Source of the DNA: Vibrio algicola
GTDB lineage: Bacteria; Pseudomonadota; Gammaproteobacteria; Enterobacterales; Vibrionaceae
DNA length: 64,000 bases
Assembly (NCBI RefSeq): GCF_009601765.2
Contig: NZ_CP045700.1
Location: forward strand, 372,001 to 436,000
Direction: 5' to 3'
The translations under genes and the position numbers were made by a program. How positions within the stretch are numbered: position 1 is the first letter of the stretch; each line of letters starts with the position of its first letter. The notes below the pieces were generated by a model that saw only the letters and a list, made by a program, of their open reading frames with translations, searched no databases and was not told where the DNA came from. Of the stretch, positions 43,862 to 51,118 are shown one piece after another.

Positions 43862-45511
43862 TTAAGCGTTAGCCGCTAGGTAGGTACGATAACCCCCGAT
43901 AAGATTTTTGGCTTTAAAGCCATTGTTGACGAGTTGACGATACGCAACATTACCGCGTAACCCAACTTGGCAGTAAACAATGATTTCCTTGTCTTTTGGT
44001 AGTTCACTTATCCGTTGACGTAATTGATCAAGCGGAATATTGATATCCCCAATGATATGGTTATTGTTTTCTCTCTCGCCAGGGTTGCGAACATCAAGCA
44101 ATATCTGATCATCATTTAAATTGTTAATTTCATCATAATGGATAGGTGCAGCATCACCATTTATAATGTTATTAGCAACAAACGCAGCTTGGTTTAGAAC
44201 ATCTTTGGCACTGCCATAAGGGGGTGCGTAAGTGAGTTCAATATGTTGTAACTGTTCAATTGTCATACCTGCCCGTTGTGCTACTGCTATGATATCAATT
44301 CGTTTATCAATACCATCTTTTCCGATGGCTTGTGCACCAAGAATTTTGCCATTATTTGGGTTATAGATAAGCTTTAAAGATACTGTTTCTGCTCCAGGGT
44401 AATAACTAGCATGACTTGCGGTATGCACATACACTTTTTGATACGGTGTCTTCATTTGCTGTAATTGCTTTTCATTTTTTCCTGTCGAGGCGACGGCGAG
44501 ATCGAATACTTTACAAATCGCAGTCCCTTGAGTTCCTTGATAGCTTTGTGCTCGGCCAAACATATTATCTGCTGCCATTCTTCCTTGGCGGTTTGCTGGA
44601 CCAGCAAGAGGCACTAAAGTTGCTTTTCCGGAGACAAAATCCATTTCCTCAATAGCGTCACCTACCGCATAAATACTTGGATCGCTAGTTTGCATCATTA
44701 CATTGGTTTTGATGCCACCAAGTTCTCCAATCTCTAAACCGGCTTGTTTGGCGAGAGTGATTTCAGGCTTAACACCAATAGCCAAAATGAGTAACCCCGT
44801 TTGTAGTTCCTCACCATTACTTAATGATAGTGTTAATAGGTTATCCTTCGACTGGTGTTGTATAGACTGCAGCGAAACGCCTAATCGTAAATCAATGTTT
44901 TTAGCTCTGATTTCTTGGTGAACGAAACCCGCCATTTCACGATCTACAGGTGTCATCACTTGATCCGCCATTTCGATCAAGGTCGTTTTAATCCCAAGCT
45001 GATGGAAGGCTTCCATCATTTCAAGACCAATAAAACCACCACCAACCACGGTTGCATGTTGTGGCTGATATTGTTTGAGACTTGTAAGTATGGCGTCCAT
45101 ATCTGGAATATTCCGTAAAGAATGCGTTAATGGATTATCAATACCATTAATCGGTGGAACAATAGGGGAAGCGCCAGGGCTTAATAGTAAAAAATCGTAC
45201 GACTCTGTGTATTGGCTACCTTGTAAAAGATTAGTGACCGTAACGCTTTTATCTTCTTTATTAATCGCTACAACTTCATTCATTACCCGGACATCAACAT
45301 TAAAACGGGCTAAAAAACTATCTGGTGTCTGTAATAACAGCTTATTTCGATCAGTAATATCACCACCGATATGATAAGGGAGACCGCAGTTTGCGAAGGA
45401 AACATGAGGACCGCGCTCAAACATAATGATTTCAGCGTCTTCACTTAATCTGCGCGCCCTTGCTGCCGCTGATGCACCTCCAGCTACTCCACCAATAATG
45501 ATAATTTTCAT
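43862..45511 (-). CDS. CoA-disulfide reductase fused to rhodanese domain
   Basis: A 549-residue fusion. The N-terminal 450 residues are an FAD/NAD(P)H disulfide reductase: IIGGVAGGASAAARARR binds FAD, Cys in SFANCGLPYHIGG (near 43) is the redox cysteine, and GGGFIGLEMMEA binds the pyridine nucleotide. The last 100 residues are a rhodanese domain with active Cys in VYCQVGLRG. This CoADR-RHD type reduces CoA persulfides or polysulfides. GAGGTAAC precedes the ATG. It diverges from two sulfur-transport-like genes, so the trio likely handles sulfane sulfur. Confidence 0.92.
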   Translation of the reverse strand: MKIIIIGGVAGGASAAARARRLSEDAEIIMFERGPHVSFANCGLPYHIGGDITDRNKLLLQTPDSFLARFNVDVRVMNEVVAINKEDKSVTVTNLLQGSQYTESYDFLLLSPGASPIVPPINGIDNPLTHSLRNIPDMDAILTSLKQYQPQHATVVGGGFIGLEMMEAFHQLGIKTTLIEMADQVMTPVDREMAGFVHQEIRAKNIDLRLGVSLQSIQHQSKDNLLTLSLSNGEELQTGLLILAIGVKPEITLAKQAGLEIGELGGIKTNVMMQTSDPSIYAVGDAIEEMDFVSGKATLVPLAGPANRQGRMAADNMFGRAQSYQGTQGTAICKVFDLAVASTGKNEKQLQQMKTPYQKVYVHTASHASYYPGAETVSLKLIYNPNNGKILGAQAIGKDGIDKRIDIIAVAQRAGMTIEQLQHIELTYAPPYGSAKDVLNQAAFVANNIINGDAAPIHYDEINNLNDDQILLDVRNPGERENNNHIIGDINIPLDQLRQRISELPKDKEIIVYCQVGLRGNVAYRQLVNNGFKAKNLIGGYRTYLAANA

Positions 45512-45559
45512 CGTTACCTCAGTCGTTAGTTTTTAATGAAAGAAAAGTATACATAATAA

Positions 45560-45595
45560 ATTAGATATTGCTAATATATAAAATACTAATATACT
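45560..45595. promoter_or_regulatory. AT-rich dyad between the sulfur genes
   Basis: ATTAG (45560-45564) faces CTAAT (45571-45575), with further TAATAT/ATATTA-like elements to 45595. This is the divergent promoter region and could be the operator of a persulfide-sensing ArsR-type regulator. No such regulator gene is adjacent, so this is inference. Confidence 0.35.
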
Positions 45596-45627
45596 GGTGA
45601 GAAATTGCAAAAAGAGAGTAATAATAT

Positions 45628-46053
45628 ATGCAAATCCCGTGGTTTTCTTTAGCTGGTGGGCTGTTATTAGGCGTCTCGGCGACATTATTGATGTTGTTTA
45701 ATGGCAAGGTCGCCGGAATAAGTGGCATTGTTGGTGGGTTGTTTAATCGCCAGCAGGTGGATAAATTATGGCGGGTGTTATTTGTGCTTGGCTTAATTGG
45801 GGGTGGAGCGATCGCCAATGCTTTTTCATCGAGTGCTGGGTTTTCAGGTATTCCACAGCAATACGTTACCAGTTTATTGTTAATGCTGGTGGCAGGGTTT
45901 GTGGTTGGCATCGGGACTAAATTAGGCAATGGCTGTACCAGCGGGCATGGTATTTGTGGCATGGGACGGTTTTCAATTCGATCCATCGTTGCCACTTGCG
46001 TATTTATGCTGGTAGCGGCAGTCACTGTTTTCGTTCGTATTCATCTTCTATAG
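45628..46053 (+). CDS. YeeE/YedE family protein (PmpA-like half-transporter)
   Basis: A 141-residue membrane protein with about four hydrophobic helices. The signature GNGCTSGHGICGMGR (near 96-110) is typical of the sulf_transp family, whose cysteines carry thiosulfate or persulfide sulfur in the TsuA relatives. It is the half-length form that works with a second half-protein, encoded next. The two are 21 bp apart. Divergent from the CoA-disulfide reductase. Confidence 0.88.
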   Translation: MQIPWFSLAGGLLLGVSATLLMLFNGKVAGISGIVGGLFNRQQVDKLWRVLFVLGLIGGGAIANAFSSSAGFSGIPQQYVTSLLLMLVAGFVVGIGTKLGNGCTSGHGICGMGRFSIRSIVATCVFMLVAAVTVFVRIHLL

Positions 46054-46074
46054 GCCACAATTCAGGTAATTAAT

Positions 46075-46500
46075 ATGATGAACTTTAATAAAATGATGCC
46101 ACTTATTGCGGGCCTATTATTTGGTATGGGCATGGTGATCTCAGGTATGGCAGATCCCGCCAAAGTGATTGGCTTTTTGGATGTAGCGGGCAATTGGGAT
46201 CCGAGTTTAGCCTTTGTGATGGGCGGGGCATTACTTGTGTTTACCCCAATGTATCACTGGGTGATAAAACCACGTCAACAAGCGTTAGATAATACAAAAC
46301 TGTGTATTCCAACCAATAAAAAAATCGACAAAAAACTGATTGCTGGTGCGGCTCTTTTTGGTATTGGTTGGGGGATCGCCGGAGTGTGCCCTGGACCTGC
46401 TATTTCATCATTGTCAGGATTTAACATTGGCATACTCGCCTTTGTTGCCGCTATGATTTTTGGCATGGTGCTTACCACTAAAATCTTTAAACGAAGTTAG
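46075..46500 (+). CDS. YeeE/YedE family protein (PmpB-like half-transporter)
   Basis: A 141-residue partner of the preceding protein, with about four hydrophobic helices. It carries the second half motif GWGIAGVCPGPAISSL (near 108-123) with a conserved cysteine, and GMGMVISGMADPAKVIGFLD near the N terminus. Paired halves together match full-length YeeE. It probably imports a sulfur species for the divergent CoA-disulfide reductase-rhodanese. No terminator is obvious behind it. Confidence 0.88.
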   Translation: MMNFNKMMPLIAGLLFGMGMVISGMADPAKVIGFLDVAGNWDPSLAFVMGGALLVFTPMYHWVIKPRQQALDNTKLCIPTNKKIDKKLIAGAALFGIGWGIAGVCPGPAISSLSGFNIGILAFVAAMIFGMVLTTKIFKRS

Positions 46501-46637
46501 CGATTCTGTGCGGATAGAGATTAGATGTAAGCGGAGATCGACGAGGACAAGGAGCAGGCGAGAAATTGACTATCAACTATACTTATAGCGAAGTTACTTC
46601 AATAAATGAGTTATTTTTGATGACAAAGGAGCATTAA

Positions 46638-46886
46638 ATGGAGATGCATAATCACAGTCTAAGCTCACTGTTCGATCAACTCGGTCTTGCTAGCAACGAA
46701 GAAGAAATAAAAGGCTTTATTCGACAGCATCGTATTCACTTATCAGGTGGAGCCAAATTACATCACGCTGATTTTTGGAATGATTCCCAAGCGGCATTTT
46801 TAAAAGAAGCGAAAGCCGAAGATGCCGATTGGTCAGATGTGGTTGATCAACTGGATGTATTGTTACGCACCTCGAGCGAAGAATGA
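46638..46886 (+). CDS. DUF2789 family protein
   Basis: An 82-residue cytosolic protein. The pattern HSLSSLFDQLGLASNEEEI at the N terminus and a central FWNDSQAAFLKEA block match the DUF2789 family, common in marine Gammaproteobacteria and of unknown function. It is predicted to be helical and acidic. AAAGGAG lies before ATG 46638. Monocistronic between the sulfur genes and galE. Confidence 0.83.
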   Translation: MEMHNHSLSSLFDQLGLASNEEEIKGFIRQHRIHLSGGAKLHHADFWNDSQAAFLKEAKAEDADWSDVVDQLDVLLRTSSEE

Positions 46887-47010
46887 AATGGGCTCTTGTC
46901 ATTATGATGACGTTATTAATAAACACTTAATGTTAAACTTAACGATATTCGGTTGTGCTTAGCATTAAATAGGCTAAAATCGAATCAATTTCTTTAATAT
47001 TGAGGTGGTT

Positions 47011-48027
47011 ATGTTGGTATTAGTTACGGGCGGAATGGGATATATCGGCAGTCACACCTGCATTCAAATGATCGAAGCCGGTATGACGCCAATCATTTTT
47101 GATAATCTTTATAACAGCAAATCTAGCGTACTTGATCGCATTGAAGAAGTGTCGGGCCAACGTCCAATCTTTGTTGAAGGTGATGTGCGTAACAAAGCTG
47201 ATTTAGATAAAGTGTTTAGCCAATATGATATTGAATCGGTTATTCACTTTGCAGGTTTAAAAGCGGTGGGTGAGTCGGTCGCAATGCCACTTGAATATTA
47301 TGATACCAACGTTAATGGCTCTTATGTATTAACCGCTGCCATGCGTGATGCAGGCGTTAAATCATTAGTGTTTAGCTCGTCTGCTACTGTATATGGCGAT
47401 CCTGCTTCTGTGCCTATTTTAGAAAGCTTTCCTACTAGTGCGACCAATCCTTACGGCCGTAGCAAGTTAATTATTGAAGAGTGCCTGACGGATTTCCAAA
47501 AAGTTAATCCAGATTGGAGCATTACTTTATTACGTTACTTTAACCCAGTAGGTTCGCACCCGTCAGGACGATTAGGTGAAGATCCTCAAGGGATCCCGAA
47601 TAATTTAATGCCATTTGTTTCTCAAGTTGCGGTCGGCCGCCGTGAGTTTTTATCGGTGTTTGGCAGTGATTACCCAACCGTTGATGGAACTGGTGTTCGT
47701 GATTATATTCATGTTATGGATCTTTCTGATGGCCACTTAGCTGCGCTTAACCATGTTGGTAAAAAAGCAGGTTTGCATATCTATAACTTAGGGACGGGTA
47801 ACGGCAACAGTGTATTAGAAATGGTGGCAGCGTTTGAAAAAGCGTCGGGTAAACCGGTTCCTTATAAACTGGTTGAACGTCGTCCTGGTGATATTGCAGA
47901 GTGTTGGGCCGATCCGGCTAAAGCTAAAGCCGATTTAAAATGGCAAGCAACTCGCACCTTAGATGATATGACGCAAGATACATGGCGTTGGCAATCGAAT
48001 AACCCAAATGGTTATCCTGAAGTCTAA
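47011..48027 (+). CDS. galE: UDP-glucose 4-epimerase GalE
   Basis: A 338-residue short-chain dehydrogenase-type epimerase that interconverts UDP-glucose and UDP-galactose for surface polysaccharides and galactose use. The NAD-binding GGMGYIGSH lies at about 6-14, SSSATVYG near 122-129, and the catalytic YxxxK in NPYGRSKLI near 146-154. ATG 47011 with AGGTGG upstream is preferred over GTG 47005. It is not next to galactose catabolic genes, so a polysaccharide role is likely. A terminator follows. Confidence 0.95.
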   Translation: MLVLVTGGMGYIGSHTCIQMIEAGMTPIIFDNLYNSKSSVLDRIEEVSGQRPIFVEGDVRNKADLDKVFSQYDIESVIHFAGLKAVGESVAMPLEYYDTNVNGSYVLTAAMRDAGVKSLVFSSSATVYGDPASVPILESFPTSATNPYGRSKLIIEECLTDFQKVNPDWSITLLRYFNPVGSHPSGRLGEDPQGIPNNLMPFVSQVAVGRREFLSVFGSDYPTVDGTGVRDYIHVMDLSDGHLAALNHVGKKAGLHIYNLGTGNGNSVLEMVAAFEKASGKPVPYKLVERRPGDIAECWADPAKAKADLKWQATRTLDDMTQDTWRWQSNNPNGYPEV

Positions 48028-48095
48028 GACGTTCTCAACTGTGCATTAAGATGCATGCAACGGTAGATTAATAAATAACAAAAATTGCAGTTATT

Positions 48096-48160
48096 AAAAA
48101 CCATCAGAGTGGTTCATCAAGATCAAAATATCTTATGAACAGCAATGATGGTTTTTTATT
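48096..48160 (+). terminator. Composite terminator after galE
   Basis: AAAAACCATCA (48096-48106) pairs with TGATGGTTTTTT (48146-48157), and GTTCAT (48112-48117) with ATGAAC (48135-48140) forms an inner stem; a T-run follows. Confidence 0.8.
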
Positions 48161-48279
48161 GAACACAAACTGTTAGCTTTCTCTCAAAAATCAAACTGTA
48201 ACTTGTTATTACTAGGTGATGAATTAAAATGCACTGGCTATAACAATTATATTACTTTTTATTAACTTGGGGGTTCCTA

Positions 48280-48357
48280 ATGTCATTAGGTCTTATTATC
48301 ATGTTTATTCTTGCTAGTGTTGTAATGGTTCGACATGAAATGAAAGATAAATCATAA
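48280..48357 (+). CDS. Candidate 25-residue single-helix membrane peptide
   Basis: ATG 48280 opens a 25-codon frame beginning MSLGLIIMFILASVVMV, a continuous hydrophobic helix, then a charged tail RHEMKDKS. The layout (N-terminal helix, short positive tail) is that of known small membrane proteins. A purine-rich GGGGG tract ends 5 nt before the start, an extended -10 box TGGCTATAAC ends at 48244 about 35 bp upstream, and a hairpin terminator follows at 48425. Such an isolated unit suggests a real gene. No family is recognised. Confidence 0.5.
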   Translation: MSLGLIIMFILASVVMVRHEMKDKS

Positions 48358-48424
48358 AGATAGTTCGTTATTTAGCATAGAAATCAATACCTTTTTAATT
48401 AAAAAATTTAGATTTCTACTTTTT

Positions 48425-48449
48425 AAAGTCAGCCTAGGCTGGCTTTTTT
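48425..48449 (+). terminator. Terminator after the micro-ORF
   Basis: GTCAGCC and GGCTGGC flank a tight loop (48428-48443), followed by a run of T. It closes the short unit that holds the 25-codon frame. Confidence 0.75.
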
Positions 48450-48533
48450 ATTGCGTAAAAAACACTCTTCATACAATAAAAGCCAATGAAAATACCAAAA
48501 GTGGCAGTTTCATTGGCAATAATATTAGCTTCA

Positions 48534-50729
48534 TCATCGATTGATTAAAAGAGCCTTAGATTGATAATCTAAGCTAACGCCCCAGTTACGACCTGATTGA
48601 GTATAAAAGTCTTGATTTTCGCCCGATTTTTTACCGTTCAGTTCAGAATATAACCAATATTTTTTATCCAAAGCATTAAATAATCCTGCACGTAAGGTTA
48701 AGTCCTGGATAGGACGATAATAGGTGGTTAAATCGACTAAGCTATAACCTGCCGCCACAAAATTATCATCTTGTGACCAATCATTTTTACTCGCCGCCAT
48801 TGTGATATTAACTAAACCACCAAAAGTATGATTGACACTGTCATAGCCAACGCCAACATTACCGGTGAGTGGGGCAACAGAATCTAGGTGATCGCCACTG
48901 TCTTTGTCTCGACCTTCGGCGTAAGCCACCGAAAATTTACTGTAGATACCTTGCGGAGCGTTAAAAGCTTGATCAAGTAAAATAGTCGATGAAAATTCGA
49001 CCCCATAGATTTCAGCATTGGCGATATTACTTTTACTGTAATGATCTTTATTGCCGACTTTACCTAAATATTGGTCAGTGATGAAGTCACTGTAATCATT
49101 GTAGAAGCCAACTAATTCAAAACGCGCGGATTGACTTTGTCCACGGACTCCTAGCTCATAAGATAAGCTTTTTTCGGGCTGAAGATCGGGATTGGCATCG
49201 ACGATAGCACCTTGATTATAAGAGTAATAAAGATCGTAAACCGTCGGTGCTTTAAAACCTTGGCTAATTTGCGCAAAGCTGCTGAAGTGATCACTAAAAT
49301 GATAAACAGTGCCTATTTTTCCGGTAAACGAGTCACTTTTATTTTCAGGATATTCAGTGGTAAAACCGTCGTCAGTCTTAGGTGAGGTTTTAAAAGAATC
49401 GTAACGCAAACCTGCCGTTAGAATGACACGTTCATCGAGTAAAAAGGCTTGGTCTTGAATAAACGCGCCCCATTTAACTAAGGTAGCATCCGGCATACCA
49501 GTGTTGCCAGGGCCGACGGTGGCGAGATCATATTTATGGTCGCTATTATCAATTTTAAACTTATTGTGCATAAAGTTAGCACCATAAGTGAGCTGATGGA
49601 ACCCATGATTTGCTTCGATTAATTTATCAAATTGGGCATCAAATTGAATGCTATCATCACTGGCATCACGCTTACGCATGCGCTTTCCAGTCCCCATCAT
49701 ACCTGTGGTGGTATCGTAATTTTTCGATAAGGAATCCGACATTTGAGAGTTGATTGACCAAGCCAGTTGATCGGCTAGTAGGGTATTCATGCTCCAATCG
49801 TGCGAGAGTCCAACCCGAAGACGTTCGCTGGTATCTTGATTATAACTATCATTATAAGTGATCAATGGCATCGGCATGCTAGGTATAGTCATTGAGTAGC
49901 CGTCATAAGACAATTCATCTTCATCATATTGACGTTGGTAGTATTCAACCGTTAAGCCAATTCGGTGAGCATCATTAATTTGGTAATAAGCTTTACCTAA
50001 CACATTACCAATGTTTTTATCGGCGGGATCGGCCGCGCCACGATCAGGTCCTGAAATATCGGCGCCATCACCGTAGGTTTCTGTTTCATACCCATCGGCA
50101 TAAGTGACCATCAATAAGGTTTCTAACTTACCTTGACGCATTGCCCAAGTTAAAGTGTTTTTAAAGGTTTCATCGGCTGAAGTGTAGCTCGATTTAATCC
50201 CAAATCGATTTTCGTTGCCATCGTTGATCAATACATCAGAAGGGTCTTTGGTTTTAAATAGCACTACACCACCTAAGGCATCGGAACCATATAAGATTGA
50301 AGAGGGACCTTTGTTAATTTCGATGGCCGATAAGGTATCGATTTCGATATCATTGGGATAGAAACGTTGCTCATTAGACCCTGGGTTGTACGAGGTGGGT
50401 TGTTGGACACCATCGACCATAACCTTGACGCGACTGTCTTCCATACCACGGATGTTATAACCTGAGATCCCAAAGCGACCACTGCCTTGTGCATCCACAC
50501 CTGGTGTGTATTGCAGTGCTTGTTTAGGATCGCTGGCCATAGTGTCATCGATCTCGTTATTTGAAACGGTTTCGACAGAAGCGGAAACATCGTTAATATT
50601 TTGCTCGGTACGGGTGGCAGACACCACAACTTCGTTTAAGGCACTTTTTTCTGCCGCTATTAATGGTGAGGAAAATGAGAAAGCAATCGCAGTAGCCAAT
50701 AGGTTAGGTTTAAAATTGAAGGTAGACAT
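48534..50729 (-). CDS. TonB-dependent haemoglobin/haem-type receptor
   Basis: A 731-residue outer-membrane receptor. A signal peptide ends at about IAA-E, followed by a TonB box (NEVVVSATRTE), a plug domain and a beta-barrel ending in an aromatic-rich strand. The FKAP (near 493) and NPDL (near 513) positions match the FRAP/NPNL loop of haem receptors, but the histidine normally between them is absent, so the ligand may differ. ATG 50729 with GGATAA is chosen over the upstream ATG 50780. A Fur box lies 56 bp before the start. Confidence 0.85.
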   Translation of the reverse strand: MSTFNFKPNLLATAIAFSFSSPLIAAEKSALNEVVVSATRTEQNINDVSASVETVSNNEIDDTMASDPKQALQYTPGVDAQGSGRFGISGYNIRGMEDSRVKVMVDGVQQPTSYNPGSNEQRFYPNDIEIDTLSAIEINKGPSSILYGSDALGGVVLFKTKDPSDVLINDGNENRFGIKSSYTSADETFKNTLTWAMRQGKLETLLMVTYADGYETETYGDGADISGPDRGAADPADKNIGNVLGKAYYQINDAHRIGLTVEYYQRQYDEDELSYDGYSMTIPSMPMPLITYNDSYNQDTSERLRVGLSHDWSMNTLLADQLAWSINSQMSDSLSKNYDTTTGMMGTGKRMRKRDASDDSIQFDAQFDKLIEANHGFHQLTYGANFMHNKFKIDNSDHKYDLATVGPGNTGMPDATLVKWGAFIQDQAFLLDERVILTAGLRYDSFKTSPKTDDGFTTEYPENKSDSFTGKIGTVYHFSDHFSSFAQISQGFKAPTVYDLYYSYNQGAIVDANPDLQPEKSLSYELGVRGQSQSARFELVGFYNDYSDFITDQYLGKVGNKDHYSKSNIANAEIYGVEFSSTILLDQAFNAPQGIYSKFSVAYAEGRDKDSGDHLDSVAPLTGNVGVGYDSVNHTFGGLVNITMAASKNDWSQDDNFVAAGYSLVDLTTYYRPIQDLTLRAGLFNALDKKYWLYSELNGKKSGENQDFYTQSGRNWGVSLDYQSKALLINR

Positions 50730-50784
50730 ATAGTTATCCGTTACTATGTTAATAAATAAGTTCGAACGGATTCCATACAATAAG

Positions 50785-50803
50785 AATGATAGTGACTATC
50801 ATT
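50785..50803. promoter_or_regulatory. Fur box of the TonB-dependent receptor
   Basis: AATGATAGTGACTATCATT is a 19-bp near-perfect palindrome matching the Fur consensus GATAATGATAATCATTATC at most positions of each arm. It lies 56-74 bp upstream of ATG 50729, so iron repression is expected. Confidence 0.85.
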
Positions 50804-50932
50804 TGCATTGGTGGTGAGTTTTATTTGCGTCTACTCTATGAAAGTAACCATTTAGATTCATTAAATCAATGAATTGCTATCAATTAGTTATGTGGAGGTA
50901 GCGGTGTTGTTAATATTTTTAGGTTTTAAATT

Positions 50933-50948
50933 TGTGAGATAGATCACA
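50933..50948. promoter_or_regulatory. CRP site upstream of the TonB-dependent receptor
   Basis: TGTGAGATAGATCACA has both CRP half-sites in perfect form with a 6-bp spacer. It is about 205 bp from the receptor start, further than usual, so it may act on the receptor at a distance or on an unseen transcript. Confidence 0.65.
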
Positions 50949-51118
50949 ATGAATATGAGGCATAATGACTTTTTTTTAAATAAATTATGGCGGCAGAAGA
51001 TATAAAAATGGAGCTCGAATATATAAAAAAAGCAGGACTTTGCGCATTTCAAATGTGAATTAAAAGTACGCAAGGTCTACAAGGGCGAAGAACCCCTAGT
51101 TAATTAATGGATTAGTCG

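Larger units (their letters stand above)
50730..51118. other. Regulatory gap upstream of the TonB-dependent receptor
   Basis: The gap holds a Fur box (50785-50803) and a CRP-type site (50933-50948). The rest is AT-rich. A 61-codon minus-strand frame at 50888-51073 has poor composition and no ribosome-binding site and is not called. Confidence 0.6.

Noticed and set aside
50888..51073. 61-codon frame over the CRP site
   Set aside because: Poor residue composition, no start signals, and it covers an evident regulatory site.
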